From Butyrivibrio sp. INlla16 (lineage in GTDB: Bacteria; Bacillota; Clostridia; Lachnospirales; Lachnospiraceae), in contig NZ_FMYB01000003.1 in NCBI RefSeq assembly GCF_900104155.1, positions 62,001 to 126,000 of the forward strand: DNA of 64,000 nt. Direction: 5' to 3'. The position numbers were made by a program, and so were the translations under genes. Below are positions 44,455 through 53,907 of this stretch, piece after piece; the stretch's first letter is position 1, and each line of letters begins with the position of its first letter. Below the pieces are notes generated by a model. The model was not told where the DNA came from. It worked only from the letters and a program-made list of their open reading frames with translations, and made no database searches.

Positions 44455-45723
44455 TCACATTCCTTCTACCATTTCCAATGCGGCGGCGATGACCTGATCC
44501 ATGTTGTAGTATTTATACTGGCCAAGGCGTCCACCGAAGAGAACGTCGCCGAACTCATCAGAGAGCTTTTTATAGTCCTCAAAAAGCTTGTTGTTTTTCT
44601 CATCGTTCATCGGATAGTAAGGCTCATCACCCGGCTTCCAGTCCGCAGGATACTCTTTCGTGATAATAGTTCCTTTGCCGGTACCGAATTCAAAGTGCTT
44701 GTGCTCAATAATTCTGGTATAGGGCACTTCACGCTCTGTATAGTTTACAACTGCATTTCCCTGATAGTTATCATTATCGGGAAGATCCTTTGTCTCAAAT
44801 CTGAGAGATCTGTACTCAAGATTACCAAGCTTATATCCAAAGAATTCATCGATCATACCTGTGTAGAGAATCCTGTCAAAAGTATCCCCTGAAGTCGATG
44901 TGAAAGGTTTTGCAGGTACATCGCCATCCATTTTCACAAAGCTCTTAAACTCAGTTTCAGTCTTTACGGTTATACTCCCGGGCAAATTATTTTCTGATGC
45001 AACATCCGAAGGCTCTAAAAGAAGAAGCTTCTTTATAACACCGGTATAACCTCCCATGGGGATTCCCTGATATCTGTCATTAAAATAGTTGTTATCATAG
45101 ATAAATCTGAAGGGAAGTCTTCTTATAATAAATGCAGGCAGCTCCTTGCAGTCCTTACCCCACTGTTTCTCAGTGTAGCCCTTAACCAGCTTCTCAAATA
45201 CATCTCTTCCGGCAAGAGAAAGCCCCTGCTCCTCGAGATTAGCTGCTTCAAAACCTTCACGAATGTCCTCTCCACTGGCAGCTGCCACATCAAGCTGTTC
45301 TGCCGCAGCCTCATCACCGTTTGCAGCACGCTCCTTCAAGATACGTTTCACTTCTTTCCTGGCCTGCTCATCAATAATGGAACGAGCCTCATCAGGAGTT
45401 CTGATTCCCCAGAGCTTGCTGAAAGTATTCATATTAAAAGGAAGATTATAAAGTTCGTCGTGATATACCGCTACAGGTGAGTTTATATACTGGTTAAACT
45501 CAGCAAAGCGGTTTATGTATTCCCATACCTTCTTGTCGGATGTATGAAAAATGTGGGCTCCGTACTTATGGACATTAATTCCCATTCTATTTTCAGTATA
45601 AATATTGCCGCCGATATGATCTCTTTTATCTATTACAAGAACATTCTTGCCTTCTCTTGCCATCTCATGTGCAAAAACGCAGCCGAAAAGTCCTGCTCCA
45701 ACTATCAAATAATCGTATTTCAT
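44455..45723 (-). CDS. glf: UDP-galactopyranose mutase
   Basis: Flavoenzyme that makes UDP-galactofuranose for surface glycans. The N-terminal FAD motif VGAGLFGCVFAHE and DKRDHIGGNIYTE are typical, and the active-site region EKQWGKDCKELPAFIIRRLPFRF (in parts) is present. At 422 residues it is longer than the common 370-390. I start at MKYDYLIVG, with GGAGGG 3-4 bases upstream; a further in-frame ATG is 24 bases earlier. Near it are two glycosyltransferase-type genes at 37.6 and 46.6 kb and CapA, but glf is not in a cluster with them. Confidence 0.95.
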   Translation of the reverse strand: MKYDYLIVGAGLFGCVFAHEMAREGKNVLVIDKRDHIGGNIYTENRMGINVHKYGAHIFHTSDKKVWEYINRFAEFNQYINSPVAVYHDELYNLPFNMNTFSKLWGIRTPDEARSIIDEQARKEVKRILKERAANGDEAAAEQLDVAAASGEDIREGFEAANLEEQGLSLAGRDVFEKLVKGYTEKQWGKDCKELPAFIIRRLPFRFIYDNNYFNDRYQGIPMGGYTGVIKKLLLLEPSDVASENNLPGSITVKTETEFKSFVKMDGDVPAKPFTSTSGDTFDRILYTGMIDEFFGYKLGNLEYRSLRFETKDLPDNDNYQGNAVVNYTEREVPYTRIIEHKHFEFGTGKGTIITKEYPADWKPGDEPYYPMNDEKNNKLFEDYKKLSDEFGDVLFGGRLGQYKYYNMDQVIAAALEMVEGM

Positions 45724-45837
45724 TTTTCCCTCCAAAACCATGTACATAATACCGCAGAAGATAACTAAGTCTGCGGCACAATCCCACCATCATGACAGGA
45801 CACTTGAAATAGTATCATATTTCAGGGCAAATAGAAA

Positions 45838-45859
45838 CCCGGAAGGATTTCCTTCCGGG
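45838..45859 (-). terminator. Likely terminator of the small HTH gene
   Basis: A 10-bp perfect stem CCCGGAAGGA/TCCTTCCGGG with a 2-base centre (effective loop 4), then GGGTTTCTATTT on the minus strand; the T-run is weak. Confidence 0.65.
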
Positions 45860-45890
45860 CCGGTAATCTTCATAATATAAACGGTAAATC

Positions 45891-46223
45891 TTATGCCTGG
45901 TATTTTTCAAGGGCTGTCATGTCGCTCATATAATCAAGCACCTTTTTGCGGCCAACCTTGTTGAGCTTAACATACTGCAGCATCACACGGTTCTCTACAA
46001 TCTTGTTTCCAAGATCTGTTCCCTTCTCTAGCGTGCTGAAATCAACAGGATTAAGGTTGAGCTTGTCGCACATACGAATAACGGTACCATAGGCCATGCC
46101 CTCAATACCTCTGTCAAGTGCTGTTACCAATGTGCTATATGGAATCGACATATCAATCGCGAATTGTCTGACACTCTTATACTGTGCTAAAATTTCTCTC
46201 TTAAGTATCTCAGCTTTTGTCAT
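45891..46223 (-). CDS. Small XRE-like DNA-binding protein
   Basis: A 110-residue protein whose residues 15-60 (SVRQFAIDMSIPYSTLVTALDRG) match a Cro/C1-type helix-turn-helix. The C-terminus KVLDYMSDMTALEKYQ may serve in dimerisation. GGAGG precedes the ATG. The 400-base AT-rich region upstream contains three repeats of an ACGAAAAAA-type motif that could be its binding sites. Targets are unknown. It lies between a glycosyltransferase gene and glf. Confidence 0.8.
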   Translation of the reverse strand: MTKAEILKREILAQYKSVRQFAIDMSIPYSTLVTALDRGIEGMAYGTVIRMCDKLNLNPVDFSTLEKGTDLGNKIVENRVMLQYVKLNKVGRKKVLDYMSDMTALEKYQA

Positions 46224-46623
46224 TACATATACCTCCTATCCGTAATATTTATTTCAGGTCTCCTTACCTGGCCACAATAGTAATAATAAAATGCAATCAG
46301 ATACTTCTGTAGCATTTACAAGTATAACGTATGAACGTTTTTTCGTCACTTATTTTTTTCTTAAATTTTGTGATAAAATTCAATAAATTTATCTGCGTTT
46401 TTTGGTCATGTTGCTAAAAAGTGCATGGATTCTGAATTTTTTATAACTATTTCAAAACCCATGCACATTTTTTCGTCTTTGAGATTTCACTCATCCGACA
46501 ATATTTGAAATATATTTTTAGAAAAATTGGTAATTTTCAAAATATTTAACGAAATTACATACAAATTATCAAAAATATTTCGAAATATTATTTCGTTTTT
46601 TCGTGCGTAAAATAACGCCAAAA
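46224..46623. other. AT-rich intergenic region with three CG-flanked A6 motifs
   Basis: No gene is seen. TTTTTTCGT occurs at 46338-46346, 46468-46476 and 46596-46604, twice in the form ACGTTTTTTCGT or CGTTTTTTCGT. Further features are the hairpin at 46416-46473 and dense A/T tracts typical of a regulatory region for the small HTH gene. Confidence 0.55.
46416..46473. terminator. Hairpin with T-runs on both strands
   Basis: GTGCATGG pairs with CCATGCAC around a 30-base loop. AAAAA precedes it and TTTTTT follows, so it could end transcription from the glycosyltransferase gene (minus). Confidence 0.6.
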
Positions 46624-48225
46624 TCAACCCGTTTCCCCAATGACATTTATTAGCTGGCCATTTTCTTTTAGATAAACATGCAGTTTCCTGAGAAGCTTCT
46701 CCGGATCAGAGGCTGACGCCGGGATATCTCCCAGAATAATGAAATCAAAGCTGTGTTCCGGCCATGGAAAAGTTACAAGTTCAGGGTTTCCTGAAATCAT
46801 GTCATCAGCCATATATTTGGAGAGTCCGGCAAAAACATCTACGTTTGTTATTCCGGCGGTAAAGCTGTCAGGCATCTGATACTTTATCGCAGACAACGTA
46901 GTTCCCATCCCGGCACTGATATCCAATATTCTAAGCACACGGTTATAAAGCTTAAGATCAGTCTGGCCTTTATTAGGATTGGCATCTTCATCAATTGAAG
47001 CTCTTTTATCACTCTCAGCTATCGCAGACATAAGCGCATTCATCTTATCTTCCTCAAGGAGGGTATAATTCCATATATCAAAGCCCCACTTTTCCTTGAA
47101 CTTCTCCCTGGAAGCCTCCATCGCATCGGTTTTATCGGCAAAACCGCTTCCGCCATGATGATAAATGAATGCATTATGACACAGAATCTGTCTGTAGCCC
47201 GCAAGGCAAAGACGTATCCCGAGATCATCATCTTCAAAATATCCGGGAGAAAAGCGCTCATCAAAGAGCCATTTCCTTTCCTCTGAATCCTTCATCATCA
47301 CATTATTCAGAGCTTCCCTTCGAAGCAGCACGGCAAATCCTGTAAGTCTGCACCTTACCTCAAACGGATTCCACATCGGAACATTATGATCCTTCGCATA
47401 ACTTTTTGCGGTTTCAAGAGCCGAATCCAGGCTTATTGTACGCCACCATCGGTGTTCTTTGGCATCCGAAGATATACTGGTTATTGGTCTTGTCTCATCC
47501 ATCGGAGCATTTTGCAGATAAGGTTGCAGTGATTCCATTGACACTTCCTGAGAAGGCGCACAGTTTGTAACTGCCCCGGACGCTCCGTTTCTCTTATCGG
47601 CATAGAGTCCCATTTTCATCCAGAATAGTGCATTGGTCATAAGTACTGCATCGTTGTTTAAGAACAATACATCATTTTCCGCATTAGCGGCTTCCAGTCC
47701 CTTGTTGCACCCGGCAGGAAAACCTTCATTTTTATCATTTTCGATCAGAATAAATTTCTTGTTTTTTTCCTTCTGCTCCCGCAAATATCGCAGAAGAGCT
47801 TCATCTGTCGAGGCATTATCCACTACAACTATCTCTAAATCATCCTTGTGGTAGTATCTCCTGATGGCTCTTATACATTCCCTGCAAAGTTCAAAATCAT
47901 TATAAGACACAATTACTATCGAAGTCCCACGAACCCTGGCCCTGTCCTTTATTCCTTCAATAGCGTCACGGATTATCTTTTCATCCTCAGGTTCATCGCA
48001 GTATCTGATAGCGTTCTCAAAACACAAAAATGCCTGATCTGCATTACGATACCTGTAATACAGACCAAGCATAAAATACAGCTCATAGTTGTCATAGTGA
48101 GCCCTGAGTCCTTCTATCAAAACCGCATATTCATCCACGCTGCTGCCTTCCTGCTCGAAGACGCCCGCACGCAAAATATATGATTCCGCTGATTCACGTT
48201 CAACTTGTTTAGCATGAGCTTCCAT
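46624..48225 (-). CDS. TPR-GT2 glycosyltransferase with C-terminal methyltransferase-like domain
   Basis: An N-terminal TPR-like part (about residues 12-95) is followed by a GT2 domain starting SIVIVSYNDFELCRECIRAIRRYY, with EIVVVDNASTDE and the DxD-like FLNNDAVL (about 185-195), and FDERFSPGYFEDDDLGIRL. After about residue 435, ILDISAGMGTTLSAI recalls SAM motif I of class I methyltransferases, but the usual GxGxG is altered to SAGMG, and the domain is short (about 100 residues). It may be degenerate. I start at the ATG preceded by GGAG 6 bases upstream. Downstream of pyrG on the minus strand. Acceptor and donor sugar unknown. Confidence 0.82.
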   Translation of the reverse strand: MEAHAKQVERESAESYILRAGVFEQEGSSVDEYAVLIEGLRAHYDNYELYFMLGLYYRYRNADQAFLCFENAIRYCDEPEDEKIIRDAIEGIKDRARVRGTSIVIVSYNDFELCRECIRAIRRYYHKDDLEIVVVDNASTDEALLRYLREQKEKNKKFILIENDKNEGFPAGCNKGLEAANAENDVLFLNNDAVLMTNALFWMKMGLYADKRNGASGAVTNCAPSQEVSMESLQPYLQNAPMDETRPITSISSDAKEHRWWRTISLDSALETAKSYAKDHNVPMWNPFEVRCRLTGFAVLLRREALNNVMMKDSEERKWLFDERFSPGYFEDDDLGIRLCLAGYRQILCHNAFIYHHGGSGFADKTDAMEASREKFKEKWGFDIWNYTLLEEDKMNALMSAIAESDKRASIDEDANPNKGQTDLKLYNRVLRILDISAGMGTTLSAIKYQMPDSFTAGITNVDVFAGLSKYMADDMISGNPELVTFPWPEHSFDFIILGDIPASASDPEKLLRKLHVYLKENGQLINVIGETG

Positions 48226-48300
48226 ATACATCTCCAAAAAGCAAATCACGATAAATAGTTAAAATAATTATATTAAAGTGATAAGCTTTTTTCAAGAGAT

Positions 48301-49899
48301 TTACTTTGTCTCAAGTGATGCTCTTATAAATTCTCTGAAGATCGGATGAGGTCTGTTGGGTCTGGACTTAAACTCAGGATGAAACTGAACACCAATATAA
48401 AATGGATGATTCTTTACTTCCACAGTTTCAACGAGTTTTTCATCCGGTGAAAATCCGGACAGGCAAAGGCCGGCTCCCGAGAGCACTTCTCTGTAATCAT
48501 TGTTAAACTCGTATCTGTGACGATGTCTCTCATTGATGAGGCTCTCTTTATAGCATCTTTCCATAAGAGTACCCTCTACGATACAGCAAGGATAGCTGCC
48601 AAGTCTGAGTGTACCGCCCTTATCTACTTCATCTGACTGCCCCGGCATGAAATCAATGACTTTATGCTCCGATGCATGTGAAAACTCGCCCGAGCACGCA
48701 TCTTCAATACCAGCAACATTTCTGGCATATTCTATTACGGCGATCTGCATTCCAAGACATATTCCAAAGTAAGGAACATTGTGAGTTCTTGCATATTTTG
48801 CCGCAAGTATCATTCCACCTATGCCTCTGTCTCCAAAGCCTCCCGGCACAATGATTCCATGGAGATTTTTCAATCTTTCCTCATAGTTATTCTCATCAAG
48901 CTCTTCCGAATCAATCCACTCGATGTTTATATGCGCATTAAATGCAAATCCCGCATGAGTAAGAGCCTCGGCAACGGAGAGATATGCATCGTGAAGCTTT
49001 ACATATTTTCCAACAAGGCCTATTTTTACTTCCTTGTTTCTGTTTTTTATCATGCTGACCATCTGCTTCCACTCATCAAGTTCAGGTTCGGGAACATCAA
49101 GTCCGAGTTCTCTGCAGACTACCTCTGAGAACTTCGATTGTTCCAGCATGAGCGGCGCTTCATACAGACTGCCAAGGGTACGATTTTCAATTACGCAGTC
49201 CTCCTTGACGTTGCAGAACAGTGATATCTTCTGAAAAATGCTGTCCTCAAGCGGTTCATCGCATCTAAGTACAATAATGTCAGGATTTATGCCCATTCCC
49301 TGCAGTTCCTTAACAGAGTGCTGAGTGGGCTTTGATTTGTGCTCATCAGAGCCGTGAAGATAAGGAACAAGCGTAACATGTATGAAGAGACTGTTCTCTC
49401 TTCCTACTTCCAAAGATATTTGTCTTACAGCTTCCAGGAAAGGCTGTGACTCAATGTCACCAATTGTACCACCAATCTCGGTGATTACTATATCCGCATC
49501 AGTCTCTCTGCCTACGCGGTACACAAAATTCTTGATTTCATTTGTGATGTGAGGAATAACCTGAACTGTAGATCCAAGGTATTCACCACGTCTCTCTTTA
49601 TTAAGCACATTCCAGTAAACTTTTCCCGAAGTAAGGTTGGAATATTTATTTAAATCCTCATCGATAAATCTCTCATAATGTCCAAGATCAAGGTCTGTCT
49701 CGGCACCGTCTTCCGTGACATAAACCTCGCCGTGCTGATAAGGGCTCATGGTTCCCGGATCAACATTTATATATGGATCCAGCTTCTGGGCTGCCACCTT
49801 AAGGCCTCTTGCTTTCAATAGTCTTCCCAGTGATGCCGCAGTAATTCCCTTTCCAAGTCCTGAAACAACTCCCCCTGTTACAAAAATGTACTTAGCCAT
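48301..49899 (-). CDS. pyrG: CTP synthase
   Basis: Makes CTP from UTP, ATP and glutamine. The N-terminal synthetase domain has [17 protein letters not shown] (residues 8-24) and HVTLVPYL. The C-terminal class I glutaminase has the nucleophile Cys in YFGICLGMQ and His-Glu in [10 protein letters not shown]. At 532 residues the length is normal. GGGAGAGG lies just before the ATG. Some Bacillota control pyrG by reiterative transcription and attenuation; the leader here shows a hairpin after dapL but no GGG start tract that I can identify. Confidence 0.98.
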   Translation of the reverse strand: MAKYIFVTGGVVSGLGKGITAASLGRLLKARGLKVAAQKLDPYINVDPGTMSPYQHGEVYVTEDGAETDLDLGHYERFIDEDLNKYSNLTSGKVYWNVLNKERRGEYLGSTVQVIPHITNEIKNFVYRVGRETDADIVITEIGGTIGDIESQPFLEAVRQISLEVGRENSLFIHVTLVPYLHGSDEHKSKPTQHSVKELQGMGINPDIIVLRCDEPLEDSIFQKISLFCNVKEDCVIENRTLGSLYEAPLMLEQSKFSEVVCRELGLDVPEPELDEWKQMVSMIKNRNKEVKIGLVGKYVKLHDAYLSVAEALTHAGFAFNAHINIEWIDSEELDENNYEERLKNLHGIIVPGGFGDRGIGGMILAAKYARTHNVPYFGICLGMQIAVIEYARNVAGIEDACSGEFSHASEHKVIDFMPGQSDEVDKGGTLRLGSYPCCIVEGTLMERCYKESLINERHRHRYEFNNDYREVLSGAGLCLSGFSPDEKLVETVEVKNHPFYIGVQFHPEFKSRPNRPHPIFREFIRASLETK

Positions 49900-49918
49900 A
49901 TCCTCTCCCTTCTATCAT

Positions 49919-49964
49919 AAAAAACATTACACCGAAGTATCAGTTTGGGCTGTATCCTCGGTGT
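49919..49964 (-). terminator. Terminator between dapL and pyrG
   Basis: ACACCGA...CAG with CTG...TCGGTGT, a 15-position stem with an internal loop, followed on the minus strand by TAATGTTTTTT. It ends dapL; a promoter for pyrG was not clear. Confidence 0.75.
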
Positions 49965-49987
49965 ATGGTCATTATTATTCAAAATAA

Positions 49988-51202
49988 TCAAAGCTTCTTA
50001 AAACGTTCTATCGCTCTTATTGTATTTTCTCTGCTTCCAAATGCTGTCAGTCTGAAATAATGCTCTCCGGAAGGACCAAATCCCGATCCGGGTGTCCCTA
50101 CAACATTTGCCTTTTCAAGGAGGTAGTCGAAGAATTCCCAGCTGGTCATTTCATCAGGTGTCCTAAGCCAGATGTAAGGAGCATTTATTCCTCCGTAAAC
50201 TTCGTATCCGGCTTCCACCAGTCCATCCTTTATTATTCTCGCATTTTCCATATAATAAGCTATCTGCTCTTTTACCTGGCTTCTTCCTTCAGCTGAATAT
50301 ACTGCTTCGCCGGCCCTCTGAACAATATAAGGAGCTCCGTTAAACTTTGTCCCGTGTCTCCTTGCCCAGAGCGGCCATAGCTTTTCACCGCCTGCAGTCA
50401 GTTCCTTCGGAACAACTGTATAGCCAAGTCTTAAGCCTGTAAAGCCTGCTGTCTTAGAAAATGATCTGAACTCAATCGCACACTCTTTTGCTCCATCACA
50501 CTCATAAATACTGTGCGGAACATCATCCTCCGATATATACGCCTCATATGCAGAATCATATAGAATAATTGAATCATTTTTACGTGCATAATCCACCCAT
50601 TCCTGCAGCTGAGTTTTATTCATCACCATGCCTGTAGGGTTATTGGGGAAGCATAAATAAATAAGATCAGGCACCTCCTCAGGAAGCTCCGGTACAAAGC
50701 CATTTTCCTTGGTGCATTTCATATAAATAACATCTTTAAAGCGCTCTGTCTGAGGATCGTACTCCCCGGTTCTACCGGCCATGACATTGGAATCAACATA
50801 GACCGGATAAACCGGATCACATACAGCTATCTTATTATCTGTACTGAAAATCTCCTGAATATTCCCACAATCGCTCTTAGCACCGTCTGATACAAAAATC
50901 TCATCCGGTTCTATATCACATCCACGTGCCTTATAATCCTTTTCTGATATAGCATTTCTCAGGAAAACATATCCCAAATCCGGGGCATACCCTTTAAAAG
51001 TTTCTGCATTTCCCATTTCATCAACTGCACTGTGAAGTGCTGAAATAATCGCAGGTGCAAGAGGCTGTGTAACATCGCCTATTCCAAGTCTTATAATCTC
51101 AGCATCCGGATTATTCTCCGAATACTCCTTTACCTTTTTTCCGATTGTTGAAAACAGATAGCTTCCTGGAAGCTTAAGATAATTATTATTTATGCTCGCC
51201 AT
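49988..51202 (-). CDS. dapL: LL-diaminopimelate aminotransferase
   Basis: Converts tetrahydrodipicolinate directly to LL-diaminopimelate in one PLP-dependent step, bypassing the succinyl or acetyl route. The N-terminal [20 protein letters not shown] and the PLP lysine in [16 protein letters not shown] are typical of DapL. 404 residues is the normal length. I start at MASINNNYL, with AAAGG 6 bases upstream; the frame stays open 26 codons further upstream, but that part overlaps a terminator hairpin. Product of this gene is the substrate of DapF. It has its own promoter and a leader hairpin. Confidence 0.95.
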   Translation of the reverse strand: MASINNNYLKLPGSYLFSTIGKKVKEYSENNPDAEIIRLGIGDVTQPLAPAIISALHSAVDEMGNAETFKGYAPDLGYVFLRNAISEKDYKARGCDIEPDEIFVSDGAKSDCGNIQEIFSTDNKIAVCDPVYPVYVDSNVMAGRTGEYDPQTERFKDVIYMKCTKENGFVPELPEEVPDLIYLCFPNNPTGMVMNKTQLQEWVDYARKNDSIILYDSAYEAYISEDDVPHSIYECDGAKECAIEFRSFSKTAGFTGLRLGYTVVPKELTAGGEKLWPLWARRHGTKFNGAPYIVQRAGEAVYSAEGRSQVKEQIAYYMENARIIKDGLVEAGYEVYGGINAPYIWLRTPDEMTSWEFFDYLLEKANVVGTPGSGFGPSGEHYFRLTAFGSRENTIRAIERFKKL

Positions 51203-51259
51203 GATAAACCTTTCTACAATAATAATGAAGCGCTGACTGCTCTTCTTTTCATTAAACAG

Positions 51260-51296
51260 AAAAAAGGCGTCTCGGAACACACTTCCAAGACGCCTT
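51260..51296 (-). terminator. Terminator-type hairpin in the dapL leader
   Basis: AAGGCGTCTCGGA with TCCAAGACGCCTT: 13 positions, one mismatch, 7-base loop, six T on the minus strand. It lies 9-45 bases after the predicted transcript start, so most dapL transcripts could stop here unless an antiterminator forms. Confidence 0.8.
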
Positions 51297-51311
51297 TGCC
51301 TTTACCGATTT

Positions 51312-51340
51312 AATTTACAACTGTTTAGAGCGATTGTCAA
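51312..51340 (-). promoter_or_regulatory. Predicted promoter of dapL
   Basis: On the minus strand TTGACA, 17 bases, TAAATT. It starts about 100 bases upstream of dapL and runs straight into the terminator-type hairpin. Confidence 0.7.
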
Positions 51341-51391
51341 GACACTTATTACGCCGATTTTGAGGTTATATCTATCACTCCCTCCGGCTAT

Positions 51392-52424
51392 TTATTTTCC
51401 CGATTTACTGATTTTCAGAATCTCATGAAGGATATCTTTGGTGGTCTCCATGTCCTTTTCACAGTCCTTACTTATCTCTATGCTGGACTGCGAAGATGCC
51501 GCAACCTCCTCGGATGTTGCCGACAAATTACTTATAGCATCCATAACCTTTGTGTTCGCTTCGACACATTCATCAACATTTTCGGCGATCTTTACCGCTC
51601 TGCTGTTAAGGTCTGTAACCTTCTCAAGAATCACTTCGAATTTTTCACCGGTTTCTATGATTATCTCGCTCTGCTGATTAGCTGATTCCACGCATAACTG
51701 CATATTATCCGATGCAGTGTTGACCTTTCCTATAAGATCATCTATTGTGGATGCAATCTGTTCTGCCGAGGCCTTTGTATGTTCCGATAGTGCCCTTATT
51801 TCATCGGCAACCACTGCAAACCCTTTTCCTGCTGCTTTTTTGCAGCATCCTGCATCTCATCTACCGTTTCTTTGTTTTGCTTGCTGTTAATCCTCACATA
51901 GAAAACAGCCATCAATGACATCAAAATTGTAAAAACGGCATCCGTCATAACCATGTTTATTCTTTCTGATACTTCCACAGAGAACATTCTGAAAAGAAAT
52001 ATATAAAGAAAATTCACTACAGATACAAATACGGAAATTATGGTTGTAAGTAATACATCATTATACAGAAGCACCAACAACACAAGACCAACACCGAACG
52101 CCCAAAGATATGGTACATGTACAGATCCGAATATTACAACAAAATAGCCTGCCGCCATTCCGCCCATAAGAATGTATCTACGCGAGTACGCTTGTTATAC
52201 CGTGCAAATCCATATATGGTAATACCAAGAGTTATAACCTGTAATACAATCATTCCCACAGTATTAATTAGTCCAACTCTGTCAGCCCGATATACTATAG
52301 TGGATATTATCTCAAAAAGCTGGATTACGCAGGCAAACTTAAATGCCCATAAAATTACTTTCAAAGATATGTTTTTCGTGTATATCCATTTTCCCACCTC
52401 ACAAGAAAAATCGAAATGCTGCAC
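51392..52424 (-). pseudogene. Broken methyl-accepting chemotaxis protein gene
   Basis: Three pieces in different frames read as one receptor. The first (from 52424) encodes membrane helices up to KRTR. A likely 2-base CG insertion near 52186 shifts the frame, and the next piece resumes with RYILMGGMAAGYFVV and further helices, to about 51815. The reading frame then shifts again and the third piece starts in GKGFAVVADEIRALSEHTKAS, the conserved hairpin-tip and C-helix of MCP signalling domains, ending at 51392. The N-helix half of the signalling domain and any HAMP are missing, so a deletion accompanies the second shift. Without it the protein would not signal. Sequencing error could explain the frameshifts but not the missing part. 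Confidence 0.75.
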
Positions 52425-52473
52425 TTTAATTATTATCTATAAAACATTAATAATCCAATTAAAAATTGATAAA

Positions 52474-52510
52474 CAAAAAACAGTCCTTCGTGGGAACACG
52501 AAGGACTGTT
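52474..52510 (-). terminator. Intrinsic terminator of tuf
   Basis: A 14-bp perfect stem AACAGTCCTTCGTG/CACGAAGGACTGTT, loop of 4, followed by seven T on the minus strand. Confidence 0.95.
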
Positions 52511-52548
52511 CTAATTGCATTTTATGCTGTTAGCTCAAGGCTATGTAA

Positions 52549-53739
52549 TTACTCAACGATTGTAGCAACCTTACCTGATCCAACTGTACGTCCACCCTCA
52601 CGGATAGCGAACTTAAGACCCTGCTCCATAGCGATGGGGTGAATAAGCTCGATAGACATTGTTACGTGGTCACCAGGCATGCACATCTCTGTACCCTCGG
52701 GAAGATTGCAAACACCTGTAACGTCAGTTGTTCTGAAGTAGAACTGAGGTCTATAGTTGTTGAAGAAAGGTGTATGACGTCCACCCTCGTCCTTAGTAAG
52801 AACGTAAACCTCTGCTGTGAACTTCTTGTGGCAAGTTACAGAACCGGGCTTTGTGATACACTGACCTCTCTGGATACCGTCACGGTCTACACCACGAAGA
52901 AGAAGACCTACGTTGTCACCAGCTTCGCAGTAATCCATAGTCTTACGGAACATCTCGATACCAGTACATACAGACTTAGAAGACTCTTCCTTGATACCAA
53001 CGATTTCGATTTCGTCGTTAAGGTTGAGGTGACCTCTCTCTACACGACCTGTAGCAACTGTTCCACGACCTGTGATTGTGAATACGTCCTCAACAGGCAT
53101 AAGGAAAGGCTTATCTGTCTCACGAGTAGGTTCAGGGATGTAAGAATCAACTGTATCCATAAGCTCCATGATCTTATCGCCCCACTCACACTTAGGATCC
53201 TCAAGAGCCTTAAGTGCAGAACCACGGATGATCGGAATATCATCTCCAGGGAACTCATACTCTGTAAGAAGGTCTCTGATCTCCATCTCAACAAGGTCAA
53301 GAAGTTCAGGATCATCAACCATATCGCACTTGTTCATGAATACGATGATGTAAGGAACACCTACCTGACGAGCAAGAAGAACGTGCTCTCTTGTCTGAGC
53401 CATAACACCATCAGTAGCAGCAACAACGAGGATAGAACCATCCATCTGTGCAGCACCTGTGATCATGTTCTTTACATAGTCAGCGTGGCCAGGGCAGTCA
53501 ACGTGTGCGTAGTGTCTTGTAGCTGTCTCATACTCGATGTGAGCTGAGTTGATTGTGATACCACGCTCTTTTTCCTCGGGTGCTTTATCGATCTGATCGA
53601 AAGCAACAGCAGGGCTGAATCCTCTGTCTGCAAGAACAGTTGTGATAGCTGCTGTAAGAGTTGTCTTACCATGGTCAACGTGTCCGATTGTACCAATGTT
53701 TACGTGCGGCTTACTTCTGTCAAACTTAGCTTTTGCCAT
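52549..53739 (-). CDS. tuf: Elongation factor Tu
   Basis: GTPase that brings aminoacyl-tRNA to the ribosome. P-loop GHVDHGKTT is at residues 19-27, [12 protein letters not shown] and NKCD follow, and the C-terminal barrel domains are intact. 396 residues is the standard length. AAGGAGG lies 9 bases before the ATG. It has a promoter of its own after the fusA terminator. The sites for kirromycin/pulvomycin resistance were not checked. Confidence 0.99.
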   Translation of the reverse strand: MAKAKFDRSKPHVNIGTIGHVDHGKTTLTAAITTVLADRGFSPAVAFDQIDKAPEEKERGITINSAHIEYETATRHYAHVDCPGHADYVKNMITGAAQMDGSILVVAATDGVMAQTREHVLLARQVGVPYIIVFMNKCDMVDDPELLDLVEMEIRDLLTEYEFPGDDIPIIRGSALKALEDPKCEWGDKIMELMDTVDSYIPEPTRETDKPFLMPVEDVFTITGRGTVATGRVERGHLNLNDEIEIVGIKEESSKSVCTGIEMFRKTMDYCEAGDNVGLLLRGVDRDGIQRGQCITKPGSVTCHKKFTAEVYVLTKDEGGRHTPFFNNYRPQFYFRTTDVTGVCNLPEGTEMCMPGDHVTMSIELIHPIAMEQGLKFAIREGGRTVGSGKVATIVE

Positions 53740-53806
53740 TTTTAAATATCCTCCTTAAATAAAAATGTTACTTCAACATTTTTTCTCATAATAACCGACT
53801 ATATCG

Positions 53807-53835
53807 ATTATATTAAAATTTACACTTGAAATCAA
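53807..53835 (-). promoter_or_regulatory. Predicted promoter of tuf
   Basis: On the minus strand TTGATT, 17 bases, TATAAT, about 70 bases before tuf. tuf can be made independently of fusA. Confidence 0.7.
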
Positions 53836-53853
53836 GCATAAAATAGTATAAAC

Positions 53854-53897
53854 AAGGGCTTTGTGGCACGATTTCGTTAGAAATCGTTGCCGCCCTT
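53854..53897 (-). terminator. Probable terminator after fusA
   Basis: GGCACGATTT/AAATCGTTGCC inside an outer AAGGGC/GCCCTT stem; the T-run (TTGTTTAT) is weak, so readthrough into tuf is likely. Confidence 0.5.
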
Positions 53898-53907
53898 AAT
53901 TTATTTA

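Noticed and set aside
49900-49987. A promoter inside the dapL-pyrG hairpin, like the nested promoters elsewhere
   Set aside because: No -35/-10 pair with acceptable spacing falls in the loop.
51203-51280. N-terminal extension of dapL by 26 residues
   Set aside because: It overlaps the T-run and stem of the leader terminator; the downstream ATG has AAAGG and DapL-like sequence starts there.
52639-53547. A 302-codon open frame on the plus strand opposite tuf
   Set aside because: tuf is certain, and highly expressed genes with biased codons often leave the opposite strand without stops; the frame has no ribosome binding site or known domain.
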